From Rhodobacter sp. (GTDB taxonomy: Bacteria; Pseudomonadota; Alphaproteobacteria; Rhodobacterales; Rhodobacteraceae), in contig PNJK01000002.1 in the NCBI GenBank assembly GCA_013821825.1, forward strand, positions 1 to 64,000: a stretch of DNA of 64,000 nt, written 5' to 3'. The notes beneath the pieces were generated by a model. It ran no database searches, was not told the origin of the DNA, and saw nothing but the letters and a program-made list of their open reading frames with translations. Position 1 is the first letter of the stretch, and the number at the start of each line of letters is the position of its first letter. The position numbers were made by a program, and so were the translations under genes. Shown one piece after another: positions 36,253 to 44,866 of the stretch.

Positions 36253-37827
36253 ATGCGCGATCTTCATTTTCCGGGCCGATCTGCCGTCTACGCGCGGAAC
36301 GGCCTTTGTGCCACGTCTCATCCCATCGCGGCCCAGGTCGCGATCGAGGTTCTGAAAGCCGGCGGCAATGCTGCCGATGCCGCCATTGCCGGCGCCCTTG
36401 TGCTTGGCATCGCCGAACCGCAGATGACCGGGATCGGCGGCGATTGCTTTGTTCTGGTGAAACCGGCCGGCACGGAAGAGATCGTGGCCCTCAACGGCTC
36501 GGGCCGCGCGCCGATGGGCCTTGATGCCGCAACTCTCCGCGCCAAGGGCCTGACCGAGGTTCCCAAGCAAGGTATCGAGTCCGTTACCCTGCCCGGCGCG
36601 ATCGACGCCTTCTGCCGGCTGAACAGCGACTACGGTCTTCTGACCCTCGCCGACAGCTGCGCCCCCGCGATCCGCTACGCCGAGGAAGGCATCCCCGTCG
36701 CTCCCCGCGTCGCTTTCGACTGGTCCGCAAACCTGTCTTGCCTCAGCGGAGCCGCGCGCGATTTCTTCACCCTGGGCGGTCGGGCCCCGACCGCAGGCCA
36801 GATCTTCCGCGCCCCCGGCCAGGCCGAAGTCCTGCGCCGCATTGCCCGCGAAGGCCGCGCCGGGTTCTATGAGGGCGAAGTGGCCGAGGACATGATCACC
36901 TCGCTGCAGGCCCTTGGCGGCACCCATACGCATGACGACCTGGCCGCCACCGCCAGCGACTACACCACCCCGGTCTCGGGCCCCTACCGCGACATCGACC
37001 TGGTCGAGCACCCGCCAAACGGCCAGGGCGCGACGGCGATCCTGCTACTTAACATCCTGAAACACTTCGATCTTCAGTCAATGGACCCATTCGGCGCCCC
37101 GCGTGCGCATATCGAGGCCGAGGCGGCAAAGCTGGCCTGTGACGCCCGCAACCGCTTCATCGCCGACCCGGATCACACGACGCGCCTTGACCACATTCTG
37201 TCACCGGAAACCGCCGCCAGGCTTGCCGCGCTGATCGATCCCGACCGTGCGATGCCCGCCGCCGCGCCCCTGACCGAGGCGATCCACAAGGACACCATCT
37301 GCATCACCGTGGTCGACCGTGACCGCATGGCCGTCTCGCTGATCTACTCGATCTTCTGGGGCTTCGGTTCCGGCCTCGCCTCGACCAAATTCGGCATCAA
37401 CTTCCAGAACCGCGGCGCCGGTTTCACCCTCGCCCCCGGCCACCCGAACGAGGCCGCCGGCGGCAAGCGCCCGATGCATACCATCATCCCGGGCATGATC
37501 CGCAAAAGCGGTCGCGTCACCATGCCCTTCGGCGTGATGGGTGGCGCATACCAGCCCACCGGCCATGCCCGCTTTGTCAGCAACCTCACTGATTACGGGA
37601 TGGACCCGCAATCCGCCATCGACGCGCCGCGCTGTTTTTCGGGCGCCAAAGGCATGCTTGTCGAACGCGGCTATTCCGACACCGTCCGCGCCGAACTTGC
37701 CGCGATGGGGCATGATGTCAACGTCGCTGACGCGCCGCTCGGCGGGGCACAGGCAATCCTGATCGAAGGCGATATCCTGATCGGCGCCTCGGACCCAAGA
37801 AAGGACGGCTGCGCCCTTGGTTACTGA
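36253..37827 (+). CDS. ggt: Gamma-glutamyltransferase family protein
   Basis: This 524-residue protein is an Ntn-hydrolase of the gamma-glutamyltransferase family. AAQVAIEVLKAGGNAADAAIAGALVLGI, GIGGDCFVLV, GSGRAPMG and the PPNGQGATAILLLN box are present. The self-cleaving nucleophile would be T348 in HKDTICITVVD; the usual reading is TTHxSVVD, so the residues after the threonine differ. No signal peptide is visible, unlike periplasmic E. coli Ggt, so it is probably cytosolic and may act on another gamma-glutamyl or amide substrate. It overlaps the next gene by 11 bases. Confidence 0.85.
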   Translation: MRDLHFPGRSAVYARNGLCATSHPIAAQVAIEVLKAGGNAADAAIAGALVLGIAEPQMTGIGGDCFVLVKPAGTEEIVALNGSGRAPMGLDAATLRAKGLTEVPKQGIESVTLPGAIDAFCRLNSDYGLLTLADSCAPAIRYAEEGIPVAPRVAFDWSANLSCLSGAARDFFTLGGRAPTAGQIFRAPGQAEVLRRIAREGRAGFYEGEVAEDMITSLQALGGTHTHDDLAATASDYTTPVSGPYRDIDLVEHPPNGQGATAILLLNILKHFDLQSMDPFGAPRAHIEAEAAKLACDARNRFIADPDHTTRLDHILSPETAARLAALIDPDRAMPAAAPLTEAIHKDTICITVVDRDRMAVSLIYSIFWGFGSGLASTKFGINFQNRGAGFTLAPGHPNEAAGGKRPMHTIIPGMIRKSGRVTMPFGVMGGAYQPTGHARFVSNLTDYGMDPQSAIDAPRCFSGAKGMLVERGYSDTVRAELAAMGHDVNVADAPLGGAQAILIEGDILIGASDPRKDGCALGY

Positions 37828-38290
37828 TATCGACCGCCCCGCAATCACTCAGGCCGTTCGCGCCCTCACCCATGGCGAGACGGACACCGTCGCCCTCATG
37901 GCCACCGTCGCCTGTGAGCTTCACAACGCCCACCCCTTTGCCGACTGGACCGGCTTCTACCGCGTCGTGGCGCCGGAGCTTCTGAAAATCGGCCCCTACC
38001 AGGGCGGCCACGGCTGTCTCGTCATCCCGTTCAGCCGCGGCGTCTGCGGCGCCGCCGCCCGCACCGGCCAGGCCCAGAACGTGCCCGATGTCGAGGCTTT
38101 CGCCGGCCACATCGCCTGCTCCTCCAGCACGAGATCAGAACTCGTCCTGCCGGTCTGGAACGGGCAAGGCGACCTGCTCGGCGTCCTCGACCTCGACAGC
38201 GACACCCCCGCCGCCTTCACGGCAGAGGACGAAGCCTGGCTGGTCCCCCTCCTCGCCGAGGTTTTCCATGACGCGAGCCCGGCAATTTGA
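37817..38290 (+). CDS. GAF-domain free methionine-(R)-sulfoxide reductase
   Basis: This 157-residue GAF protein fits the fRMsr family, which reduces free methionine-R-sulfoxide. WTGFYRV, LKIGPYQGGHGC and FSRGVCGAAARTGQ, PDVEAFAGHIACSSSTRSE are conserved, and C67, C77 and C101 have exactly the 10- and 24-residue spacing of the three catalytic cysteines in yeast fRMsr. The start is probably a TTG overlapping the end of ggt; no ATG is suitably placed. The next gene is homocysteine S-methyltransferase, so the context is sulfur amino-acid metabolism. Confidence 0.88.
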   Translation: MVTDIDRPAITQAVRALTHGETDTVALMATVACELHNAHPFADWTGFYRVVAPELLKIGPYQGGHGCLVIPFSRGVCGAAARTGQAQNVPDVEAFAGHIACSSSTRSELVLPVWNGQGDLLGVLDLDSDTPAAFTAEDEAWLVPLLAEVFHDASPAI

Positions 38291-38332
38291 ATAAAATTGT
38301 GTTCCTCTCTGCAGAAATATCCCACGGGAGGT

Positions 38333-38355
38333 CCGGAGGGTGTGAAACCCTCCGG
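38333..38355 (+). promoter_or_regulatory. Intergenic hairpin before homocysteine methyltransferase
   Basis: CCGGAGGG-TGTGAAA-CCCTCCGG is a perfect 8-bp stem with a 7-base loop, 24 bases before the start codon. The flanking AAATATCCCACGGGAGGT resembles an intergenic element seen often in Rhodobacterales genomes. It may act as a terminator of the upstream genes, an attenuator or an mRNA processing site. No SAM or SAH riboswitch consensus was recognised. Confidence 0.5.
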
Positions 38356-38378
38356 GGCCAGCCCAAGGAGACGACGCC

Positions 38379-39272
38379 ATGACTGACATCACCCTCCTTG
38401 ACGGCGGCATGGGCCAGGAACTCGTCGCCCGCTCGGGCGACGATCCCACGCCGCTCTGGGCCACCCGCGTCATGCTGGACCACCCCGGCCTCGTCCGCGA
38501 CATCCACGCCGATTACTTTGCCGCCGGGGCGACCATCGCCACCACCAACACCTACGCCATCCACCATGACCGGCTGGCCCGCTTCGGCCTTGATCCGATG
38601 TTCCACGCCCTTCACCTCCGCGCCCTCGCCGAGGCACATGAGGCCCGCGCCAACCATCCCAGTACCCGCATCGCCGGATCGCTCGGTCCGCTGCAGGCCA
38701 GCTACCGCCCCGACCTGACCGAACCTGTCACCGAAGCCGCGCCGAAATACGCCGAGATCGCCCGTATTCTTGGCCCGCATGTCGACCTGATCCTGATCGA
38801 AACCGCCGCCTCGATCGAGGCGGCCGAAGGTGCCGTCATCGGTGCGCAAGCGGCGGGCAAGCCCGTCTGGCTCTCCGTCTCGGTCGACGACCACGATGGC
38901 AGCAAACTCCGCTCTGGCGAGCCCGTAACCGATCTCGCCCGCCTCCTTGGCCACCCCATTGCCGCGCTTCTCGCCAACTGCTCGGTGCCCGAGGCGATGG
39001 CTGACGCCCTCACCGCGCTGAAACCCATGGGCAGACCCTTCGGAGCCTATGCCAACGGCTTCACCCATATCTCCGGCAACTTCCTGAAAAACGCGCCAAC
39101 GGTGAAGGAACTGACCCACCGCCACGACCTGACGCCCAAGAAATACGCCGACTTCGCGCTGCAGTGGGTCGCGCAAGGTGCCACCATCATCGGCGGCTGC
39201 TGCGAGGTCGGTCCGGCCCACATCCGCCACCTCCACGCCCGCCTCATGGCGGAGGGACACCGGATTGTCTGA
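38379..39272 (+). CDS. Homocysteine S-methyltransferase family protein
   Basis: This 297-residue protein has the (beta/alpha)8 homocysteine methyltransferase pattern: LLDGGMGQEL at the N terminus, a first zinc Cys in LLANCSVPE, and the zinc-binding GGCCEVGP at the C terminus. It would transfer a methyl group from S-methylmethionine, SAM or betaine to homocysteine. There is no cobalamin domain. CCAAGGAGACGACGCC before the ATG gives a good ribosome-binding site. It follows a methionine-sulfoxide reductase gene, in keeping with a methionine-related role. Confidence 0.92.
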   Translation: MTDITLLDGGMGQELVARSGDDPTPLWATRVMLDHPGLVRDIHADYFAAGATIATTNTYAIHHDRLARFGLDPMFHALHLRALAEAHEARANHPSTRIAGSLGPLQASYRPDLTEPVTEAAPKYAEIARILGPHVDLILIETAASIEAAEGAVIGAQAAGKPVWLSVSVDDHDGSKLRSGEPVTDLARLLGHPIAALLANCSVPEAMADALTALKPMGRPFGAYANGFTHISGNFLKNAPTVKELTHRHDLTPKKYADFALQWVAQGATIIGGCCEVGPAHIRHLHARLMAEGHRIV

Positions 39273-39930
39273 ACCCTCCCGCATTCCCGATTTCGACTAC
39301 TTTCCACCTGACACCCCGCTGCAGTTCCTGCATGAGGACGCGCAGATCCTTGTCATGGACAAACCGGCAGGTCTCCTCACCGTCCCCGGAAAGCTGGAAG
39401 GCCGGCAGGACAGCCTCCTCACCCGCTTGCAAGCTGCCCGCTGGGACGCGCTCCTCGTCCATCGGCTCGACTGCGATACCTCCGGGGTTATCATCTTCGC
39501 CCGCACCAAACAGGCGCAGGGTTTCCTCGGTCAGGAGTTTGAACAGCGCCGCGCGCAAAAGACCTATGTCGCCCGCGTCCACGGAAGGATCGCGGAAGAC
39601 AGCGGCACCATTGACCTCCCCCTTGCCAGCGACTGGGAGTATCGGCCGCGCCAGAAGGTCGACCCGCAGGGCCGCCCGGCGCGGACCGACTGGCAGGTGA
39701 TCGACCGCAGCGCTACCGAAACCCGCGTCCGCCTCACCCCCCACACGGGCCGCAGCCACCAGCTTCGCGTCCACATGCTGGCCCTCGGCCACCCGATCAT
39801 CGGCGACCAGATCTACGCACCGGAAACCTCACGCCAGTACCTCCGCCTGATGCTCCACGCCGAGACCCTGTCGCTCCACCACCCGGCGACCGGCGACTGG
39901 GTCAGCTTCACGGCTCCGCTCCCCTTCTGA
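39265..39930 (+). CDS. RluA-family pseudouridine synthase
   Basis: This 221-residue enzyme isomerises uridine to pseudouridine in rRNA or tRNA. The catalytic Asp lies in VHRLDCDTSGVIIFA; the opening ILVMDKPAGLLTVPG and the later TGRSHQLRVHMLALGHPIIGD complete the family signature. No S4 domain is present, as in RluA. A TTG start eight bases after GGAGGGA fits best; it overlaps the methyltransferase gene by eight bases. The rRNA or tRNA target cannot be fixed by eye. Confidence 0.9.
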   Translation: MSEPSRIPDFDYFPPDTPLQFLHEDAQILVMDKPAGLLTVPGKLEGRQDSLLTRLQAARWDALLVHRLDCDTSGVIIFARTKQAQGFLGQEFEQRRAQKTYVARVHGRIAEDSGTIDLPLASDWEYRPRQKVDPQGRPARTDWQVIDRSATETRVRLTPHTGRSHQLRVHMLALGHPIIGDQIYAPETSRQYLRLMLHAETLSLHHPATGDWVSFTAPLPF

Positions 39931-39997
39931 ATCCCGTTAACGAGGCTTCAAGCTCCGTGGTCAATGCAGGTCAGACCGAACCGGGGCCAGCTCAGCC

Positions 39998-40518
39998 ATG
40001 CAGGCCAACATTTTCAGCTTCCGCTACGTGCTGATCACCTGGCCCGCGATCGTTGCGGTTACGGCCTTGGTCCTGAGGGCCTTTTCCCCGGCCGGGTCCG
40101 GTGCTCCTGTCCTTCGCGGCGCTCTGGATCGCCTCGATTCTGATCGGCATTCATGACTTGCGCCGGACCTGCCGGCCATTCCTGCTTTTCCACCCCTGTC
40201 GACCTTCCGGAATTCGCGGCCGAGACGCGCGGACTTTCGGGCGGCAAGCCCGCAGGCTACAAGCTTTGCATCAGCCAGCCGTGGGAATTTATGGCGGACG
40301 GCAAGGAGGGCGGCACTGGTGCCGCACCCTGGAAATTCATGGGCCATTTCGGCAAGCTGCTGCGCGATGGTCTGTCCTTCGTCCGCAACGCCCTTGTCGG
40401 CATCGGCGTCCGCGACCGCATCCGCGCGGGGTGCGACACGGAACTGATTCGCGAAACATGGTTACTGACACTTCCATCCGCCGTGCGTAGAGACAGAAGG
40501 AAGACGGAAAGAAGATAG
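39998..40518 (+). pseudogene. Decayed FMN-binding glutamate synthase family gene
   Basis: Pieces of one protein are found in order but in different frames. First comes an N-terminal membrane segment (MQANIFSFRYVLITWPAI), then, after a frameshift, VLLSFAALWIASILIGIHDL, then, after a large deletion and another frame change, GHSCFSTPVDLPEFAAE, LSGGKPAGYKLCI, QPWEFM, EGGTGAAPWKFM and LSFVRNALVGIGVRDRI. These blocks match the FMN-binding glutamate-synthase-like family (about 500 residues normally). The FMN and Fe-S parts and the C terminus are missing. The gene is clearly inactive. A purine-rich short tandem stretch follows its end. Confidence 0.82.
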
Positions 40519-40572
40519 AAAGAAGACGCAGGATATGCCCCTAACCCGTTGATCTAACAAACCGAACGCTGA

Positions 40573-42549
40573 TCAGAGCGCCAGCCCCACCTTTCGCCCC
40601 TCATGAAACGCATAGGCCCCCAGCCGAGGGGCTGCGCAGTCGCCGATCCGGTGCAGCACCTTGCCGGGGACCACCTCGGGAAACGGATCGAAAGCCCGGT
40701 TGGTCGTGGCCATCACCAGAGCCGAGGCCGCGATCACCTCCTCTTCTCCCGTCAGGAACGACCGAACCGTCACTCCGTTGCCATGCCAGCGCACCAGCCG
40801 ATGCTCTGCCAGCATCCGCACCCCCAAGGCGCCCAGCCGCCGCCGCACCACGCCATCTGCGGCGGTGCGGGAAAGTTCTTTCCCGACAAGGGGTTCCGGC
40901 GTCACTATGGCCACTTTCTTCCCCTGTTCCGCCAGCGCCCATGCCGTCCCGACGCCCCGCCAATTGCCGCCCTCGTCAAAGACCACCACCACATCCCCCA
41001 GCCGCGCCTCGCGCCGTAGCACGGCTTCCGGGGACCACACTCCCCCCGTTTCGATCCCTGGCAGCGAAGCCTCGCCCGGAACCCAGCGCTGAAATCCGGT
41101 CTCGTCCGGCAGCGAGCCGGTCGCGATCACGACCACATCCGCCGGATGCGCTGCGACCTCGTCCCGATCAAGGAAAGTGTTCAGCCGCAGCCGCACCCCC
41201 AACCGCTCGAACTGCCGCTCGTACCAGTCCATCAGTTCCAGAATCTGCCCTCGTCTCGGCTGCATCCCTGCCAGTCGGAACTGGCCGCCAACCACCTGTG
41301 CAGCCTCGACAATTTCAACCCGATGCCCTCGCTCGGCAGCCACTCTCGCGGCCTCCAGCCCGGCCGGACCGGCCCCGACCACCAGCACGTCCTTCGGCTG
41401 TGGTGAGGATAGAAACCGGTCTCCGCCCCATTCGGACTCGCGTCCTGCCGAGGGGTTGATCAGGCAGGAAATCCAGTAATCCCGCGACCGCCGCCCCCAG
41501 CACATCTGGTTGCAACTTATGCAGCCCCGCACATCCGAAGCGCGCCCCTCGGCCACTTTCCGCGCCAGATGCGGATCGGCGATCTGGCCCCTGACGATGG
41601 ACACCAGATCGGCCAGCCCCGAAGCAAGGATCGCCTCGCCATTCTCTGGCGTCCGCACCCCGGCCTCGGAGGTGACAACCGCATGTTTCAAAAGCGATTT
41701 CAGCTGCGCCGTCAGGGGTGTGGTCAGTTTCTCGGCATGGGTGAAAGGCGGGATGATCGCCTCGAATTCAAGATACGACCCCGAACCAACGGTCACATAG
41801 TCCACATGGCCCGTTCGGTCATGCAGGTCGACGATCTCGCACAACGCCTCGGCCTGCAACGTCACCTCGTAGCTGGTCGAATAGCTGATTGCGAGGCCGA
41901 CGATGAAGTTTTCGCCGCAGGCCCGCCGCACCCTTTCTATCAGCTCGCGGGAGAACCGGGTGCGGTTTTCCAGAGACCCACCCCAGCGGTCCGTCCGCTG
42001 ATTCGACCAGGGGGTCCAGAACTGGTCCAGCAGCGAATGATAGGCCGCCCAGACCTCCACCCCTTGAAACCCCGCTGCCTTTGCCCGCACCGCCGCCGCG
42101 ACATGGGCTTGCAACAGCTCCTCTATCTCGGCCTCGGTCATCGCATGCGACCCGTCGCTGTCATGGTACGATGGCCCGCCCGAAGGCGACCAGTGGGGCG
42201 CGAAACTCAGGTCGGAATCGCCATGCGCGCCAACATGATAGAGTTGCTGCACGATCACCGCGCCGGCAGCTTTCACCTCATCGGTGATGGTCCGGAAAGC
42301 CGGGATCACGGCATCATCGGAATGCAGGAAATTGCCCCGCGTCAGCACCCCGGTCCGGTGCACCGGCACCGGTTCGGCCACGATCATCGCCGCCCCGCCA
42401 AGCGCGCGTTCCAGAAGATATTTGCCAAAGCGCGGCCCCGGCATCCCCTGATCCGACATGTTGGCGGTATGCCCGCCAAAGACGATCCTGTTGCGCAGGG
42501 TTTCGTCGCGCAGCTTCAGGGGCGACATCAGGCGGGGGTGCTGGGTCAT
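40573..42549 (-). CDS. 2,4-dienoyl-CoA reductase/trimethylamine dehydrogenase-type flavoenzyme
   Basis: This 658-residue protein has an N-terminal FMN-binding old-yellow-enzyme barrel (MSPLKLRDETLRNRIVFGGH...), an Fe-S cluster motif CISCNQMCWGRRSRDYWISC (about 340-360), and a C-terminal FAD/NAD(P) domain beginning VLVVGAGPAGLEAARVAAERG. This is the layout of dienoyl-CoA reductase, trimethylamine dehydrogenase and dimethylproline- or stachydrine-type demethylases. The active-site Tyr/His pattern was not decisive, so the substrate is open; an N-methyl compound is a guess from related Rhodobacterales enzymes. An aldehyde dehydrogenase gene lies upstream on the same strand and could process the product. 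Confidence 0.88.
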   Translation of the reverse strand: MTQHPRLMSPLKLRDETLRNRIVFGGHTANMSDQGMPGPRFGKYLLERALGGAAMIVAEPVPVHRTGVLTRGNFLHSDDAVIPAFRTITDEVKAAGAVIVQQLYHVGAHGDSDLSFAPHWSPSGGPSYHDSDGSHAMTEAEIEELLQAHVAAAVRAKAAGFQGVEVWAAYHSLLDQFWTPWSNQRTDRWGGSLENRTRFSRELIERVRRACGENFIVGLAISYSTSYEVTLQAEALCEIVDLHDRTGHVDYVTVGSGSYLEFEAIIPPFTHAEKLTTPLTAQLKSLLKHAVVTSEAGVRTPENGEAILASGLADLVSIVRGQIADPHLARKVAEGRASDVRGCISCNQMCWGRRSRDYWISCLINPSAGRESEWGGDRFLSSPQPKDVLVVGAGPAGLEAARVAAERGHRVEIVEAAQVVGGQFRLAGMQPRRGQILELMDWYERQFERLGVRLRLNTFLDRDEVAAHPADVVVIATGSLPDETGFQRWVPGEASLPGIETGGVWSPEAVLRREARLGDVVVVFDEGGNWRGVGTAWALAEQGKKVAIVTPEPLVGKELSRTAADGVVRRRLGALGVRMLAEHRLVRWHGNGVTVRSFLTGEEEVIAASALVMATTNRAFDPFPEVVPGKVLHRIGDCAAPRLGAYAFHEGRKVGLAL

Positions 42550-42645
42550 GGCGGCCTCACATGGGTTGCGGGGCCAGCCTAATCCTGTCAGCCCGCCCGG
42601 CGTTAGCAAGGCGGGCGACAGATGCGGGTCTGAAAGCGTCAGTCG

Positions 42646-44103
42646 CTATTCGGCGGCCACATCAAGGCTGGTATCCCAGCCCGATATCGCCTTGACCTCA
42701 AGGAATTCCTCGATCCCCCAGATGCCGCCTTCCCGGGCCCGGCCCGATGACTTGACCCCGCCGAACGGGGCGCCTGCGCCGCGCGACTTGCCGTTCATCT
42801 CGATCATCCCGGCGCGCAGTTGCCGCGCGAGACGGTTGCGCCGCGCGCCATCCTGGCTTTGGACATAGTTGGTCAGCCCGTAGGGCGTGTCGTTGGCGAT
42901 CCGGACGGCTTCCGCTTCGGTTTCGAAGGGCAGGATGCTGACGACCGGGCCGAAGATTTCCTCGCGTTCGATGGTCATGCCGGGCTTTACATCGGCAAAG
43001 ACCGTAGGGCGGACATAGAAGCCCTTGTTCATGCCTTCCGGCAGGCCAAGGCCCCCGGCGACCAGCCGCGCGCCTTCATCGATCCCTTTCTGGATATAGC
43101 CCTGGATCTGGTCCCATTGCCGCTTGTTGACCACCGGCCCGATGTGTTTGCCCGGCAGGCTGGCCGGGCCAACCCTTATGGACGAAGCGACCTCGGCCGC
43201 GATTTCGACGGCGCGGTCATAGAAAGGCCGTTCCACCAGCATCCGGCTGGGCGCGTTGCACGACTGGCCCGAGTTGTTCATCATGTGACGCACGCCGCGT
43301 TCCACGGCCTTGGCATCGGAATCGGCGAAGACAAGGTTGGCACCCTTGCCGCCCAGTTCCAGCGTGACCCGCTTCAAAGTCTGGGCCGCGGCAACCGAGA
43401 TTGCCCGGCCCGCGCGGGTGCTGCCGGTAAAGCTGATCATTTCGATATCCGGATGGCTGGAGAGCTGGCTGCCCACCCCCGGACCGTCGCCATTGACCAG
43501 GTTGAACACCCCCGGAGGCACGCCCGCGTCATGGCAGAACTCGGCAAAGAGCATCGAGGACAGGGGCGACTCCTCTGACGGTTTCAGCACGCAGGTGCAG
43601 CCGGCCAGAAGGGCGGGGATCACCTTCAGCGTCACCTGGTTCATCGGCCAGTTCCACGGCGTGATCAGGCCGACAACGCCGATCGGTTCCAGCGCGATCT
43701 TGGTGTCCGGCGCGTGCGGACCAAGCGGACGGATCCATTCGATGTGGTCGAAGGCTTTCAGGAAGTTCTTCAGATGCCAGGGCAGGCATTCCGCCTGATC
43801 GTCACGGCTCATGTCGATCGGGGCGCCCATTTCCAGGCTGATGGCATGGGCCATTTCTTCCTTGCGGGCATAGTATTGCGCAAGGATGCCTTCCACCGCG
43901 CGGCGGCGCTCAGCCGGCGGGGTGGCGGCCCAGGCTGGAAAGGCGGCCTTGGCCGCGGCAATGGCAGCATTGGTGTCGGTTTCGCCGCCCAGCGAGATGA
44001 TCGCGCAGGTGTCTTCGGTCGATGGGTCGATGACCGGGCAATCCCTTGCTACCTTCGGCGCGACCCATGCCCCGTTGATATAGAACTCGCGCTTGGTGAT
44101 CAT
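42646..44103 (-). CDS. Aldehyde dehydrogenase family protein
   Basis: This 485-residue NAD(P)-dependent aldehyde dehydrogenase has PWNWPMNQ in the cofactor site, the catalytic Glu in LELGGKG, the nucleophilic Cys in NSGQSCNAPSR and the EEIFGPVVSILPF motif. The C terminus is acidic (SLDVAAE). The substrate is unknown. It lies 96 bases upstream of the dienoyl-CoA-reductase-like gene on the same strand, so the two may form a short catabolic operon. Confidence 0.93.
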   Translation of the reverse strand: MITKREFYINGAWVAPKVARDCPVIDPSTEDTCAIISLGGETDTNAAIAAAKAAFPAWAATPPAERRRAVEGILAQYYARKEEMAHAISLEMGAPIDMSRDDQAECLPWHLKNFLKAFDHIEWIRPLGPHAPDTKIALEPIGVVGLITPWNWPMNQVTLKVIPALLAGCTCVLKPSEESPLSSMLFAEFCHDAGVPPGVFNLVNGDGPGVGSQLSSHPDIEMISFTGSTRAGRAISVAAAQTLKRVTLELGGKGANLVFADSDAKAVERGVRHMMNNSGQSCNAPSRMLVERPFYDRAVEIAAEVASSIRVGPASLPGKHIGPVVNKRQWDQIQGYIQKGIDEGARLVAGGLGLPEGMNKGFYVRPTVFADVKPGMTIEREEIFGPVVSILPFETEAEAVRIANDTPYGLTNYVQSQDGARRNRLARQLRAGMIEMNGKSRGAGAPFGGVKSSGRAREGGIWGIEEFLEVKAISGWDTSLDVAAE

Positions 44104-44218
44104 GGCTCAGGCTCCGGTTGAAAGGAAATTTGATCATATTCTGACAGGCTCGGGACGAAGGGGCAAGAGTGCGGGATGTCGGGCGGCGAAACCTTGTCAG
44201 ATGGGGCGGGGGCGGGAC

Positions 44219-44866
44219 CTAACCTGTTGACGGCGTCGGTTTGTGGACATCTGCGTTCAGGGGGGCGGGTGGTGCTGTGGCTTTCAGCGGTCGCACCATC
44301 GTGGTCGAGGTCGCGAATCCGAAGAGGTGCCGCAGCAGTCCCATGCTTTCGGTTTGGGTGGCCATGAACCCATGCCGTTCATAAAGCGCGCGCGCTCGCC
44401 AGTTCGCATCGACCACATCCAGCCGGACCGACCGATAGCCCCGCGCGGCCGCCTCAACATAAAGCGCGGACAAAAGCTGGGTGCCGACCCCCTTGTTGCG
44501 GTGCTGTCGGGCGACGCAGATGCCGTCGACAAGGAAGCGGTCATTGTCGATGTCCTGGGTCAGCGACCACAGCACCCACCCGCGCCAGCGCCCGCCGAAG
44601 CGTCCGTAGATCGCCTTCAGGTCGGCCCAGCCGCCGCCGGCGAAACTGCCGCCGGGGGTCTTGTAGCCCGCGAGCCCGACCAGCGCGCCGCCGTCGTCCA
44701 GCGCGGCAAGGCACAGGTCGGTGCGGATCACCCGCTCGAAGAACGCCAGCGCCTTTTCATCGGGCCCAAGGACGCGGCCAAGTTTGCCGCCGAATGCCTC
44801 CCAATAAAGCCGGGCAGCCTGGGCACGCAGGTGCGGGTGGAGGCCCGAGAAGATCGTCACCCCCAT
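44219..44866 (-). CDS. GNAT-family N-acetyltransferase
   Basis: This 215-residue protein has a GNAT fold with the acetyl-CoA-binding motif A, here VDGICVARQHRNKGVGTQLL, and motif B VVDANWRARALYERHGFM. A C-terminal Pro/Ala-rich tail is not conserved in the fold. The acetyl acceptor is unknown. It overlaps the Mob-linked unknown gene by ten bases and is probably the last gene of the mobA operon. Confidence 0.88.
   Translation of the reverse strand: MGVTIFSGLHPHLRAQAARLYWEAFGGKLGRVLGPDEKALAFFERVIRTDLCLAALDDGGALVGLAGYKTPGGSFAGGGWADLKAIYGRFGGRWRGWVLWSLTQDIDNDRFLVDGICVARQHRNKGVGTQLLSALYVEAAARGYRSVRLDVVDANWRARALYERHGFMATQTESMGLLRHLFGFATSTTMVRPLKATAPPAPLNADVHKPTPSTG

Noticed and set aside
38281-38378. 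SAM or SAH riboswitch before the homocysteine methyltransferase
   Set aside because: The short gap has only one simple hairpin and none of the conserved junction sequences.
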